A stretch of 39,581 nt of DNA from Clostridiales bacterium (GCA_012519565.1 JAAYPX010000087.1:1-39581), one strand, 5' to 3'; positions 15,897 to 25,050 are shown, counted from the first letter of the stretch. Program-made: numbers and translations. The notes: generated by a model from the sequence alone, not told the origin.

Positions 15897-17903
15897 TTAC
15901 ATGAATTGACTTTCATGTTTCTTAAAGAAATCCACCCTTGGTTCTAAGAATTTCAATTCATGGTTATCCATATCATCAATAATATCATAAATCGTAGAGA
16001 ATGCATAGTCCCATTTCCATATTTTACTACCTACATTCAAATATTCCCTTATCATCTCACAACCACTGGGGGCTATTGGATGAATTAATAATGCAGCAGT
16101 TTTTACTGCATGGAAGGAATCAATTAAAATCTGTTTTCTCAGCTCATCATCCTTATCTGTTTCTGCTTTCTTGATATTATTTACCCAATACTTATTCATA
16201 TTGCGGATATAACTATCTAAAACATAGGTAATACTGTGGAACTGATGGTTATACATATGTCTTTCATATTCAAGAATAGCTTCTTTGCTCTCCTCAAGGA
16301 TTTTCTCACTGACAACTCCTACAGGAATTTTATTATCATAGTATTTTTGTGCTGTATAAAAACATGAGCGGACTAATCTATTAAATACATTGGTTAATAG
16401 ATTTCCTTCTTTTAACACATCATCCACACCGTTTTTCTCCTCTTCTGGTAGATATACCTGAGGATCAAAACTACCACTTTTAGTTGCCAAGCCAAGACTT
16501 AAGAAATGCATTCTTAGCTGTTCTGCTGTATAGTACTGCAATAAATCTTTAGCCATAGGGGGTTTAACATCACTACTACTGCTGGCTTTTTTATTCATAA
16601 AAAGCACATGACGATTGGCAATCAGATGAGGAAGACGTAATTTCTCTATATCGATCTTCTGATCATCATCCTCCTTATACAAAGCAGCAAAGATGCCCAT
16701 CTCGGCAATACCATAAAAATATATATTATCTTCACCGATAAATTGATATACCTGGGAATCTTCTGAGAACCACCAATCTTTCCAGCTGTCACTGTCCTTA
16801 TTCTGTGCTTCTAGATAAGTCTTGGTAAATGAAATTGGTGCCCAAAGTGATTCAGGCCATACCCAGAAGGTCAGGTTATCTAATCCCTCTTTCACAGGAA
16901 CTGTTAATCCCCAATCAATATTTCCTGATAATCTAAATGGAACTAAAGTCTTGCCTGTACGGAATCTAATACCTCTTTCATTCATAATCTCTCTGGCTAC
17001 ATCTCTATCATTAAGATTCTCAAAATTAAATGTATAAGAGGATTTTTTCTCTTCATTCTCAAGAGTGTGTTTTGGTAATAAAGATGAAAACTCATCTAAA
17101 TCGTCTATTTGGTCTTTCTTAACATAGATACATGGTTTCTTTAAAAACTCATCAATAGTTTTAATAATATACTTCCTTGTGTTGCTATTCTTTCTCAGGT
17201 AATCTACATAATCTTTTAGAACATCTATACTCTCATCTAAGGAGAAGTACCAATTGGTCACATCCTTTAATAATGGTTTTTTACCTGACAGGGTACTTTT
17301 GGGATCAATTAATTCATTGGGCATATATTGATGACCTAAGGCACATTCATCTGCATATCCCTTGTCAGAGGCACAGCCATCTATAGGACATCTACCTATA
17401 ACCTGTCTACCGTTTAATAAGACATCAAAATCAGGATCATAGAACTGAGGGCTAGACAACTTCTTAAGATAACCCTTTTCATATAGTTCTTCAAATATTT
17501 CATTGGATAGCTCTTGATGAATTTCACCAGCACGATTTAAGGCAGATGCCGCATAAAGATTTAGGCTTATTTCATAACTATCCAGTGTCTCCTTCTGCAA
17601 TTCATGATTTTTTCTAACATAATCTGTTATGGTGCCTACATCTTCCCCGCTCTCTTTAAGTTTCCGATAGCTTTCTGAGATAGGTGAACCATAGCAATCT
17701 GTTCCAGATACGAATATTACATTATCCTCACCAATGCGGTCTCTTAAAAATCTTGCAAAGGTATCAGCATGAACAAACATACCACCAACATGGCCAAAAT
17801 GTAATTCCTTATTACCATAGGGCATTCCTGCAGTTATTATAGCTCTTTTAGGAAAAACAGGTCTTTCCTTTTTCTTTCTTTCATAATTCTTATTGTCTTT
17901 CAT
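15897..17903 (-). CDS. metG: Methionine--tRNA ligase, variant with KKASSS in place of KMSKS
   Basis: A class I synthetase of 668 residues that would charge tRNA with methionine. The N-terminal domain has AGMPYGNKELHFGH, with HFGH (35-38) as the HIGH motif. A cysteine-containing segment around CPIDGCASDKGYADEC fits the zinc knuckle. WVWPESLWAPISF and FIGEDNIYFYGI are MetRS-type. Where KMSKS is expected the sequence is NKKASSSSD (437-445), so the second lysine of the loop is lost. No C-terminal EMAP-like tRNA-binding domain is visible. From memory, related clostridial proteins share KKASSSG-type loops, so this looks like a subfamily and not a broken gene. GGAGG lies before the ATG. A T-box controls it. 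Confidence 0.85.
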   Translation of the reverse strand: MKDNKNYERKKKERPVFPKRAIITAGMPYGNKELHFGHVGGMFVHADTFARFLRDRIGEDNVIFVSGTDCYGSPISESYRKLKESGEDVGTITDYVRKNHELQKETLDSYEISLNLYAASALNRAGEIHQELSNEIFEELYEKGYLKKLSSPQFYDPDFDVLLNGRQVIGRCPIDGCASDKGYADECALGHQYMPNELIDPKSTLSGKKPLLKDVTNWYFSLDESIDVLKDYVDYLRKNSNTRKYIIKTIDEFLKKPCIYVKKDQIDDLDEFSSLLPKHTLENEEKKSSYTFNFENLNDRDVAREIMNERGIRFRTGKTLVPFRLSGNIDWGLTVPVKEGLDNLTFWVWPESLWAPISFTKTYLEAQNKDSDSWKDWWFSEDSQVYQFIGEDNIYFYGIAEMGIFAALYKEDDDQKIDIEKLRLPHLIANRHVLFMNKKASSSSDVKPPMAKDLLQYYTAEQLRMHFLSLGLATKSGSFDPQVYLPEEEKNGVDDVLKEGNLLTNVFNRLVRSCFYTAQKYYDNKIPVGVVSEKILEESKEAILEYERHMYNHQFHSITYVLDSYIRNMNKYWVNNIKKAETDKDDELRKQILIDSFHAVKTAALLIHPIAPSGCEMIREYLNVGSKIWKWDYAFSTIYDIIDDMDNHELKFLEPRVDFFKKHESQFM

Positions 17904-17995
17904 AGTAAGCCTCCAATCTCACCAAATTATATGGAATCCGTATTTTTCAAATGCATTTTAGTAAAAATTAGTTATATGAGATTAAAAATGGATAT

Positions 17996-18320
17996 AAAAA
18001 AACACCTCCTACAATTTATTGTAGGGGCGAATTCATCGCGGTACCACCCTATTTCATTAATATGTCGCCATATTAATCTCTTCGAGTACGATAATCTACC
18101 TGCTCTTATTCTTCATATCATATAGAATATAACAAGGCTTCATATATACTCTAGTTCTGTAACGTGAACCCACGGCATAGCATCACCTTATATAAGAATA
18201 AAGATCCGTATGCAGCTCCGAGGCTTGTTTCATCAGATATCTTACTACTCCTTTCCACCCTAGGGAGCTCTCTGTAAGTTCGATATAAGACTACTCTTCT
18301 CTTCATAGCTTTTCATTTTT
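17996..18320 (-). promoter_or_regulatory. T-box riboswitch of the methionyl-tRNA synthetase gene
   Basis: On the minus strand the T-box AGGGTGGTACCGCG (18050-18037) is followed by a terminator hairpin (CCCCTACAA against TTGTAGGAGG) and seven T (18027-17996). Upstream, Stem I features AGAGAG and a GGGTGGAAAGGAG segment are visible. ATG at 18233-18231 lies where the specifier loop is expected, matching methionine. Uncharged tRNA binding would open the terminator and raise expression when methionine or charging is limiting. The specifier is read by eye, without a computed fold. Confidence 0.92.
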
Positions 18321-18326
18321 TAAGTT

Positions 18327-18355
18327 AGTATATTCTATAATATTAAATTTGTCAA
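18327..18355 (-). promoter_or_regulatory. Promoter of the T-box/metG transcript
   Basis: On the minus strand TTGACA (18355-18350) and TATACT (18332-18327) are separated by exactly 17 bases, a near-consensus sigma-A promoter. The predicted start is about 18320. Confidence 0.8.
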
Positions 18356-18378
18356 GAATAGATTGTTTTAATAGTCAT

Positions 18379-18447
18379 AAAAAGTCAATTTGCACTTTAG
18401 GTAGACCTTATTATAGTCTAGATATACCTAATATAGTGCAAATTGAC
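18379..18447 (-). terminator. Long-stem terminator after the secreted Ig-like protein gene
   Basis: GTCAATTTGCACT (18384-18396) is the perfect reverse complement of AGTGCAAATTGAC (18435-18447). A second pairing lies inside (TTAGGTA against TACCTAA). On the minus strand TTTTT follows. It lies 12 bases past the stop codon of the secreted protein gene and ends 24 bases before the metG promoter. Confidence 0.75.
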
Positions 18448-18459
18448 AAAGCTTATACT

Positions 18460-19980
18460 TTATTTAATATAAAATACTTGTTTTCTATAATTATTAGCAT
18501 TATCCCACATTTCAACTACATATTCACCATCTAAATAGTATCTTCTGGTCTTAGTATCACTGGATATCTCTTCATCATTAATCAGTATCTTCTTTATTCC
18601 AGATACATTATCTTTGAACCTAAGAGTAACCGTACTATTATAAGTTTTGCCATTTTCTATTCCTGAAGTAGGTGCTGTAGTATCCACATAGAAAGTAACT
18701 TTTCTAACATTTCCTACTTTATCATAGACTTTAAGTACGTATTTTCCTTGTTCCTTAACTGTGATACCACTCTTTACAACCTTGTCATTAAGAGTGACCT
18801 TACTGGTATCTATACCACTTAAATCATCTGTCCAGCTAATAGTAACTGCCTTCTTATATGCTTTATTATTTTTCACACCTTTAACCTTTGGTTTTTTTGT
18901 ATCAATATTTTTAACGTCTATTTTACCCAAGGCATAATTTCCGAATTTATCTTTAATTCTTACGGTGTATATACCTTTATCGGTAGCCTCAAAGGTCTCC
19001 CCATCTAATTTAACATTTAATTCATTATTAATTGACCATATATCATTATCCTCAATACTTGCTTCTTCGACATCTTTAAAGACTACCCTAATTTCGGAAT
19101 AGTCAATACTGGAGTTAATTTTAATCTTAATTGGCTCCTTGGTCCATGTCTCACTATTCTCAGATACCAGTTCAATATCATAGTACATAGGATTGATATT
19201 AAGGGTTGTATATCCATATAAACCATTCATTTTTATGTAATAAATCCCTGGTTCCAAAAGATAATTAAAACTTAACTGTCCTTTATCGGATTTCGAGTAT
19301 GTACCGCCATATAGGTATATCTGATTTTCATCGTAAAGGGAACAATAACCTACTGCATTATTGTCATTATTAGGGCCATCAAACGAATATTCAACTGCTA
19401 CATTGGCTTTCTTCTTAAGTTCAAAACGATAATAATCATTGGGTGACATTGTGGTTATAAAGCCTTTAGTTAACTTATTAAGCTCTAGTAAATTACTCTC
19501 ACTAAAACTGGAGTTTTCTACTGTTTCCTCAGTAGTCGCCCTTTCGAAAAGTAAAGCTGTTCCCACTTTTTCATTTATTCCAGAATTCGACATATAATTA
19601 ATATAATATGTACCGCTTTCTAAAAACCATGAAGCTTCATTATCCTGGGCAGTAAACTCTTTAGCCTTACCTACGACGTCAAGTCCCTCGCTATCCCTAC
19701 TAATCCATATGTTGCATCTTCCAGTAACTCCCACTTTCATACGTAAAATTACTTTAAGCTGTCCCATTGAGTGAATTGTAAATTCTGAGTAACTTCTATA
19801 TGAGCTACCATACAGATCTATATAGGTTAATGCTGGATATGGGACATTATCAATCTCATTAACTACCTGTAACTCAATATGTTCCTTATTTGCAGCTCTG
19901 GCCTCCTTATTCCCTACCACGGAAAAACACACTATAGCAAGAAATAATATAATTGTCCTTTTAAAATATTTCTTAATCAT
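18460..19980 (-). CDS. Secreted protein with PPC-like and Ig-like domains
   Basis: A 506-residue protein with an N-terminal signal peptide (KKYFKR, a hydrophobic core, then EARAA with likely cleavage after about residue 29). The central part, around NDYYRFELKKKANVAVEYSF and PGIYYIKMNG, resembles a prepeptidase C-terminal (PPC-like) beta-sandwich. The C-terminal third holds two Ig-like repeats sharing D-LSGI/D-VSGI turns (WTDDLSGID and FKDNVSGIK) and ending in Y-V-variants before VTFYVDTTAP and QVFYIK. There is no LPXTG anchor or catalytic domain, so it is probably an extracellular binding or structural protein. GGAGG precedes the ATG. Confidence 0.7.
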   Translation of the reverse strand: MIKKYFKRTIILFLAIVCFSVVGNKEARAANKEHIELQVVNEIDNVPYPALTYIDLYGSSYRSYSEFTIHSMGQLKVILRMKVGVTGRCNIWISRDSEGLDVVGKAKEFTAQDNEASWFLESGTYYINYMSNSGINEKVGTALLFERATTEETVENSSFSESNLLELNKLTKGFITTMSPNDYYRFELKKKANVAVEYSFDGPNNDNNAVGYCSLYDENQIYLYGGTYSKSDKGQLSFNYLLEPGIYYIKMNGLYGYTTLNINPMYYDIELVSENSETWTKEPIKIKINSSIDYSEIRVVFKDVEEASIEDNDIWSINNELNVKLDGETFEATDKGIYTVRIKDKFGNYALGKIDVKNIDTKKPKVKGVKNNKAYKKAVTISWTDDLSGIDTSKVTLNDKVVKSGITVKEQGKYVLKVYDKVGNVRKVTFYVDTTAPTSGIENGKTYNSTVTLRFKDNVSGIKKILINDEEISSDTKTRRYYLDGEYVVEMWDNANNYRKQVFYIK

Positions 19981-20049
19981 ATACTAACCTCCATATTTTT
20001 TTACCTTCCCACAATAAACCAAATACTTCAATTGGTAGTTATAGCATAA

Positions 20050-20077
20050 ATTATACCATAATATTGTAATAAAACAA
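20050..20077 (-). promoter_or_regulatory. Probable promoter of the secreted Ig-like protein gene
   Basis: On the minus strand TTGTTT (20077-20072) and a perfect TATAAT (20055-20050) are 16 bases apart, about 70 bases before the start codon. Confidence 0.55.
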
Positions 20078-20136
20078 ATATCTTTTTGCCTAGATATGGT
20101 AATAGCCGTCCCATTTCCCTATAAATAATTCCTCTA

Positions 20137-20165
20137 TTGACAGTAAACAAAATCAATTATATTAT
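20137..20165 (+). promoter_or_regulatory. Promoter of the GltD-like oxidoreductase gene
   Basis: TTGACA (20137-20142) and TATTAT (20160-20165) are separated by exactly 17 bases on the plus strand. The leader to the ATG at 20289 is about 115 bases and shows no obvious structure. Confidence 0.7.
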
Positions 20166-20288
20166 ATTATAACCTATTCTATCTTACTACTAACCATTAT
20201 GTTTATAGCTTTATATATTATCTGTTGGTACATAAGTTCAATAGCAATTCTATGTGGCTAATGAAAGCTAAAAGGAGGATCATTATAT

Positions 20289-21521
20289 ATGGATTACTTA
20301 AAAGAAGAAGCTAACCGTTGTTTACTTTGTAAAAATGCCCGTTGTATGAAAAATTGTCCTGTCAACACTCCGATACCTGAAATCATCCAATTATATAAGG
20401 AAGATCAGATAGAAAAAGCCGGAGAAATATTGTTTAGAAATAATCCTTTATCTGCTATCTGTGCTGTGGTATGTGCCCACGAAAATCAATGCAGCGGACA
20501 TTGTGTTAAAGGTATCAAGGGAGAACCAGTTGAGTTTTATAAAATTGAAGAATACATATCTACCAGATACCTTAGGAATGTTCAATTCGGGATAGCAAAG
20601 GAGAGCCGAGATGACAGAGTTGCCATAGTTGGCTCTGGTCCAGCTGGCATTACCATTGCCTTTGAACTGGCTATGAAAGGCTATAAGGTTACTATATTTG
20701 AAAGCAAGGATAGAATTGGAGGGGTTTTAAGATACGGGATTCCTGAATTTAGATTACCCAAAGATATCTTAGATACCTTATATGAAAAACTACTTCAATT
20801 AGGTGTTAAAATCCGCTTCAACACTTTAATTGGTCCAGTTATCACCATAGACAAATTATTCTACGATGGATATAAGGCTGTATTCATAGGTACGGGTGTA
20901 TGGAATGCTAAAACTCTGGATATTAAAGGGGAAAGCTTAGGAAATGTGCATTTTGCCATCGATTATCTTAAGAAACCTGATGTATACCGATTGGGCAAAA
21001 AAGTATGTGTTATTGGAGCCGGTAATGTTGCCATGGATGCTGCTAGAACTGCGAAAAAATATGGTGCTGAGGAAGTGAGAATTTTATATAGAAAAGGCTT
21101 CGAGGATATGACTGCTACTAAGGCTGAGTTGAAAATGACAAAAGAAAGTGGAGTTACTTTTGATTTATACAAATCCCCAGTTGAGCTATTGGAGGAGGGT
21201 GTAAAATATATTGAAACTGAAAAAATTACTGATGACAGTGGTAATGTAATAACAAAGCCAATAGAAGGATCAGATGGTTTCTATGGCTGTGATTCTATAA
21301 TTATCGCCGTTGGTCAATCACCACGGAATAATATTATAGCCAATAATAAGGGCTTTGAAATTAATCAGAAAGGTTTACTGGTAATTGATGATAAGGGCCA
21401 TACTAGCCGTAAAGGTGTCTTTGCATCTGGTGATGTAGTTACTGGTTCTAGAACAGTTGTAGAAGCAGTAAACTTCGCAAAAATAGTTGCTAGTTCCATT
21501 GATGACTACTGTTCCAATTAA
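20289..21521 (+). CDS. GltD-like NAD(P)-dependent flavoprotein oxidoreductase
   Basis: A 410-residue protein related to the small subunit of glutamate synthase and the N-terminal part of dihydropyrimidine dehydrogenase. Its N-terminal domain has cysteine clusters (CLLCKNARCMKNCP, then CAVVCAHENQCSGHC) that bind two Fe-S clusters. An FAD site follows (GSGPAGITIA, about residue 118), then an NAD(P)H site (GAGNVAMDAA, about 244) and a C-terminal FAD motif (SGDVVTGSRTV). It moves electrons from NAD(P)H to a partner. No large glutamate synthase subunit is adjacent, so a stand-alone role, for example in NADP:ferredoxin-type electron transfer, is possible. AAAGGAGG lies upstream of the ATG. Confidence 0.85.
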   Translation: MDYLKEEANRCLLCKNARCMKNCPVNTPIPEIIQLYKEDQIEKAGEILFRNNPLSAICAVVCAHENQCSGHCVKGIKGEPVEFYKIEEYISTRYLRNVQFGIAKESRDDRVAIVGSGPAGITIAFELAMKGYKVTIFESKDRIGGVLRYGIPEFRLPKDILDTLYEKLLQLGVKIRFNTLIGPVITIDKLFYDGYKAVFIGTGVWNAKTLDIKGESLGNVHFAIDYLKKPDVYRLGKKVCVIGAGNVAMDAARTAKKYGAEEVRILYRKGFEDMTATKAELKMTKESGVTFDLYKSPVELLEEGVKYIETEKITDDSGNVITKPIEGSDGFYGCDSIIIAVGQSPRNNIIANNKGFEINQKGLLVIDDKGHTSRKGVFASGDVVTGSRTVVEAVNFAKIVASSIDDYCSN

Positions 21522-21594
21522 TTATCTATATAAAATATTAAAGCTCTATTACATTATATGGTGGCTATAAAGCATAAACATATACTGACATCAT

Positions 21595-21675
21595 AGAAAA
21601 CACCCACTATGACTTGTATGTCCCATAGCTAACCTTCTCGGTCAACTTATGATAACATAAATCATAGTAGGTGTT
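21595..21675 (-). terminator. Long hairpin terminator between the GltD-like gene and ric
   Basis: AACACCCACTATGACTT (21599-21615) pairs with AAATCATAGTAGGTGTT (21659-21675) over 17 positions with two mismatches or wobbles. The minus strand then has TTTT (complement of 21597-21600) and more T. It lies between convergent genes and best fits termination of ric, though it may work both ways. Confidence 0.65.
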
Positions 21676-21706
21676 CTTCTACTGGTGGTTATACCTATAT
21701 CAATAT

Positions 21707-22420
21707 TTACTTATTATTTATAGCGAATAATCTTGGGAATAAGATATTATTCTCTAGATGGATATGTTGAAATAGATCCTCCTCTAGGGTCTGAAGCATC
21801 TCATAGGTTAGAACATAGGTTGCACATACATCATCAGGAATAGCATAGTCCTTGGTTACAACTCTTAATTCTTTTAAGATATTTCCAGCCGCTGTATGCT
21901 CTTCTTCCAATTCATTAATAATGCGGACTGCTTCACTTAGATCCTCCTTACTATTACTCTCAAGATACTTTTTAATAGCTGGATATTGCAGGGTTTCCTC
22001 CTTAGTCAAATGTTCCTCCAGTTCCATCTTAATCATATGAAATAATCTATTGACCTTCGCTAGCTCTGGATGATGGGCACCGTGAACTCTCAAAATCTTA
22101 GTTGTTAATTGACTTATATTAGGTAACTCCCTCCATAGAAAACCATGATGCTTATTTACAATATGATCTACTAGCACATCTAGATCAGCCTCAAGCCAGT
22201 TCTCCTCTTTTAGTGCTATTTCCTCAGAATAGCTCTTATATAAATTATTTAACTTATCAATTACTTCTGTTTCATCTAACTGCTGCTCCTGAATTGCTTC
22301 CTTAAGGGGTCTGTTGCCACCACAGCAAAAATCAATCCTATACTCCATAAATACCTGGGATGCCTTTGGAAAATTAGCTACTATATCACCAATATGTTGT
22401 GTACTTTCAAATTTAGCCAT
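21707..22420 (-). CDS. ric: Iron-sulfur cluster repair di-iron protein (ScdA/YtfE/RIC family)
   Basis: A 237-residue cytoplasmic protein that restores Fe-S clusters damaged by nitric oxide or oxidants. The N-terminal ScdA domain carries the Cys-Cys pair in DFCCGG (residues 32-33). The rest is a hemerythrin-like four-helix bundle. Ligand-type histidines and glutamates are in VNKHHGFLW, RVHGAHHPE, LEEHLTKEE, LEEEHTAAG and IHLENNILFPR. Length and order are standard for the family. AGGAGG lies before the ATG. A perfect FNR/CRP-type palindrome at -41.5 suggests activation by an oxygen- or NO-sensing regulator. Confidence 0.93.
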   Translation of the reverse strand: MAKFESTQHIGDIVANFPKASQVFMEYRIDFCCGGNRPLKEAIQEQQLDETEVIDKLNNLYKSYSEEIALKEENWLEADLDVLVDHIVNKHHGFLWRELPNISQLTTKILRVHGAHHPELAKVNRLFHMIKMELEEHLTKEETLQYPAIKKYLESNSKEDLSEAVRIINELEEEHTAAGNILKELRVVTKDYAIPDDVCATYVLTYEMLQTLEEDLFQHIHLENNILFPRLFAINNK

Positions 22421-22478
22421 CTTACTTCCTCCTATATAATAATCATATAATTTATATTTACCTTTTCTTTATGATCTT

Positions 22479-22521
22479 ATTATAGGAGTATCATTAACTA
22501 TTATCTTTGATTTGAATCAAA
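22479..22521 (-). promoter_or_regulatory. ric promoter with an FNR/CRP-type box at -41.5
   Basis: TTTGATTTGAATCAAA (22506-22521) is a palindrome with perfect 6-base arms, containing the FNR/DNR-type consensus TTGAT-N4-ATCAA. A perfect TATAAT lies at 22484-22479 on the minus strand. If transcription starts at about 22472, the palindrome centre (22513.5) is at -41.5, the class II activator position for this family. No good -35 box is present, as expected for an activator-dependent promoter. Confidence 0.75.
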
Positions 22522-22610
22522 TTTCTATAATTTTATTTTTATTGTTCACTACTTCCTCTTATCTATTGATTTAATTGCTTCCCTTTAGCTTACTTAAACT
22601 TTGCTAATTT

Positions 22611-23984
22611 TCATTCTTCCTCGTAGCAAATAATTGGCGTATCTGGTTCTATATGCTCAAATATTATCTTGGCTAGATAAGTGGGAGCATTGACACAACC
22701 ATGGCTACCATTTCTTTTATATATCTCTCCTCCAAAATGACTTCTCCAACTGGCATCATGCAGTCCTATATTCCCATAAAAGGGCATCCAGTATTTAACC
22801 CCAGCTTCATATCCTGGCCCTCGTAATGTAGCTCCCTCTTGTTTATAGTTAAGCATATAGGCTCCAACCACTGTAGCATGCCCTCTATTGGGATTACCGG
22901 TTACCACTGCCCCTTTGGCAATTAACTTTCCCTCTTTATAGAACCACATATATTGCTTTGTTATGTTTATCTCAACATAGGTATCTCCTATCTCATTCCC
23001 TTCCCTGGAAAAAGCCCGCTGCAAATATATGGGCTCTTTTTTTATCACTTGGCCATTTTTAATGTTTTCTAGCAGAGCTTTGGCTTCTTCTGGCTGATTG
23101 ATTTTCCAGCCATAAAGGCCACCTTTAATCTCCACAATTTTGCCTGTTGACGCTTTAAATTTCCTTGTCTTGCCAACAGTATCGTATTGTTTAGCCAAGC
23201 CTTTTATATATATCCTTACTTCATTTTCGTCAATTATAGGATCTAAATTCCCGTCCACTCTTATCCATTGATTAATGATATTTCCGCTTAAAGTTTCTTC
23301 TTGATTACCAAATAGATATGTAATTTTACTTGATATATATTTATTGAGTAGGTTAAGTGTTTGCCAAGTCTTATCTGAACTTAAGGTATAACCTGGTTTT
23401 ATATAGCACTGTCTTTCTTCCAAATCTAAGCTTTTATCACCCTTTAAAATACTTTTCTTGATTTCTTTACTTAAGACAAACTTCATAACTCTATTACCAT
23501 ACTTTTCTTCTATTACTTGATATGATCCCTGAAAATACTTAAAACTAACATTTTCAGCCTCCTCTATCTCCCTATTAAGGCAATGAAGTTTACTTATTGC
23601 ATCATCCATCTGCAATGAATCATAGCGAAATAAATCTGAAATGTAATAGCATTGCTGCTTAAACAAGGATCTAATCCAAAATATGGCTTTCTGTGATTGA
23701 TATATCGTAGATATGCCATTTTCATTATTGTATTCCAATCCTATATCCTGACCATCTATCCTATCTGTTGTACCATCTCTTTCTATTAAAGTTAAGCCAT
23801 AACCCTTAAGATTGTTTTTAATTACATCTTCACTATCATCATAGGCCTTTAATGAAAGATCTATCCCATTTATTACAGTATTAAAGAAATAATGGTTGGT
23901 AAAATAGATCGAAATAATCAAATATATTAATATAATCGATAAGATTAAAACAATAAACTTACCTAATTTATTTAGACGGGTCAT
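22611..23984 (-). CDS. Membrane-anchored L,D-transpeptidase (YkuD) with peptidoglycan-binding region
   Basis: A 457-residue cell-wall cross-linking enzyme acting outside the membrane. One N-terminal transmembrane helix (about residues 9-30) is followed by a region resembling peptidoglycan-binding domain repeats (PF12229-like). The C-terminal YkuD domain (about residues 330-457) has the full motif: GLHDASW with histidine, then GSHGCVN with the catalytic cysteine at about 430. Such enzymes make 3-3 cross-links that resist most beta-lactams, or attach proteins to the wall. AGGAAGG precedes the ATG. It follows the radical SAM gene by 68 bases with no terminator, so both may share a transcript. 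Confidence 0.9.
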   Translation of the reverse strand: MTRLNKLGKFIVLILSIILIYLIISIYFTNHYFFNTVINGIDLSLKAYDDSEDVIKNNLKGYGLTLIERDGTTDRIDGQDIGLEYNNENGISTIYQSQKAIFWIRSLFKQQCYYISDLFRYDSLQMDDAISKLHCLNREIEEAENVSFKYFQGSYQVIEEKYGNRVMKFVLSKEIKKSILKGDKSLDLEERQCYIKPGYTLSSDKTWQTLNLLNKYISSKITYLFGNQEETLSGNIINQWIRVDGNLDPIIDENEVRIYIKGLAKQYDTVGKTRKFKASTGKIVEIKGGLYGWKINQPEEAKALLENIKNGQVIKKEPIYLQRAFSREGNEIGDTYVEINITKQYMWFYKEGKLIAKGAVVTGNPNRGHATVVGAYMLNYKQEGATLRGPGYEAGVKYWMPFYGNIGLHDASWRSHFGGEIYKRNGSHGCVNAPTYLAKIIFEHIEPDTPIICYEEE

Positions 23985-24052
23985 ATCTATATACCTTCCT
24001 GTAATAAATCATTATTGGCTAATATAATCTATTTTATGATTATCTTGGATTA

Positions 24053-24952
24053 TTAAGACTTAATTACAGGGCTAGTTTTTCCAAACCGTTTACGATAACC
24101 ACATTTTCTACAGAGTTCTTCCACTGCCTCCATTCTAGAAAATCCCTCTACAATACCTTTAACTCTATCAGTATTAAGTATCTCTGAAAAGGGAGTGTTC
24201 TTAATATTTCCTAGATTTACAACACCCTCTCCATCGAGGCAACAAGGTACCACAGTGCCATCCACTAATATTCCTATCTGATTGCGGAGTCCGTAGCAAA
24301 ATCCTACTCCATCATCTTCTTCCTCCTTAAGATCGGGCCACGTAAAGCGGTAGTCTTGATTTAAATAAAGCTTATTAGCAATTTTAACCCCCCTTCCTGG
24401 AAGGACTTGCTCTTCTATTCTATAGGACAGGTTAAACTCTTGCTCTATAATCTCAAGGACTTCCCTATTTCTTTGCTTTTTCATATTTAATATATTATCA
24501 TTCTCTAAATTCCATAATCTTAAGGATATTATTAGATTAGATTTATCCCTAGCCTCTTTTACAAAGGATAGAATATTGTTAATATAGTCATCCTTACCAT
24601 TGACACCGTCATTACCATCAAAACTGTGTAAGGAGAAATTAATTTGCCTCAGTGCAGGTTTTGAAATAATCCTGTCTTTTACTTTATCAATCAATGTTCC
24701 ATTGGTTGTAATATTAACCATAAAACCCATCTCTTGGCTAATATCTAAAAATTTGTCCAGTTTGGGGTGTAATAAGGGCTCCCCTTTAATATGAAAATAT
24801 AGGTAATCAGTGTAAGGTTTTATCTGATCTAATATATGTTTAAATGTATCTGTATCCATGATTTCTCCTGGACGTTTTGTCTGGGGACAAAAATCACATT
24901 TAAGGTTACATACATTGGTTATTTCTATATAAACTCTTTTAAATCTTTTCAT
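24053..24952 (-). CDS. Radical SAM protein with SPASM-type C-terminus
   Basis: A 299-residue enzyme that should cleave S-adenosylmethionine at a [4Fe-4S] cluster to start radical chemistry. The cluster motif is CNLKCDFC (Cys15, Cys19, Cys22). GEPLLHP and ITTNGTLI are typical of the SAM-binding barrel. The C-terminal segment GTVVPCCLDGEGVVNLGNI, followed by CRKCGYRK, matches the cysteine-rich SPASM region that binds auxiliary clusters. The substrate is unknown, and no small peptide precursor gene is visible beside it. AAGGAG lies before the ATG. It sits between an antiporter terminator and the L,D-transpeptidase gene. Confidence 0.85.
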   Translation of the reverse strand: MKRFKRVYIEITNVCNLKCDFCPQTKRPGEIMDTDTFKHILDQIKPYTDYLYFHIKGEPLLHPKLDKFLDISQEMGFMVNITTNGTLIDKVKDRIISKPALRQINFSLHSFDGNDGVNGKDDYINNILSFVKEARDKSNLIISLRLWNLENDNILNMKKQRNREVLEIIEQEFNLSYRIEEQVLPGRGVKIANKLYLNQDYRFTWPDLKEEEDDGVGFCYGLRNQIGILVDGTVVPCCLDGEGVVNLGNIKNTPFSEILNTDRVKGIVEGFSRMEAVEELCRKCGYRKRFGKTSPVIKS

Positions 24953-25050
24953 TGATAGACTCCTTAGGGGTAAAAATAAGACATACCAGCAAAATTATAT
25001 TTAATTGTAACATCTTTATTAACCAAGTCAATATTAAAGAGACTAATCAC

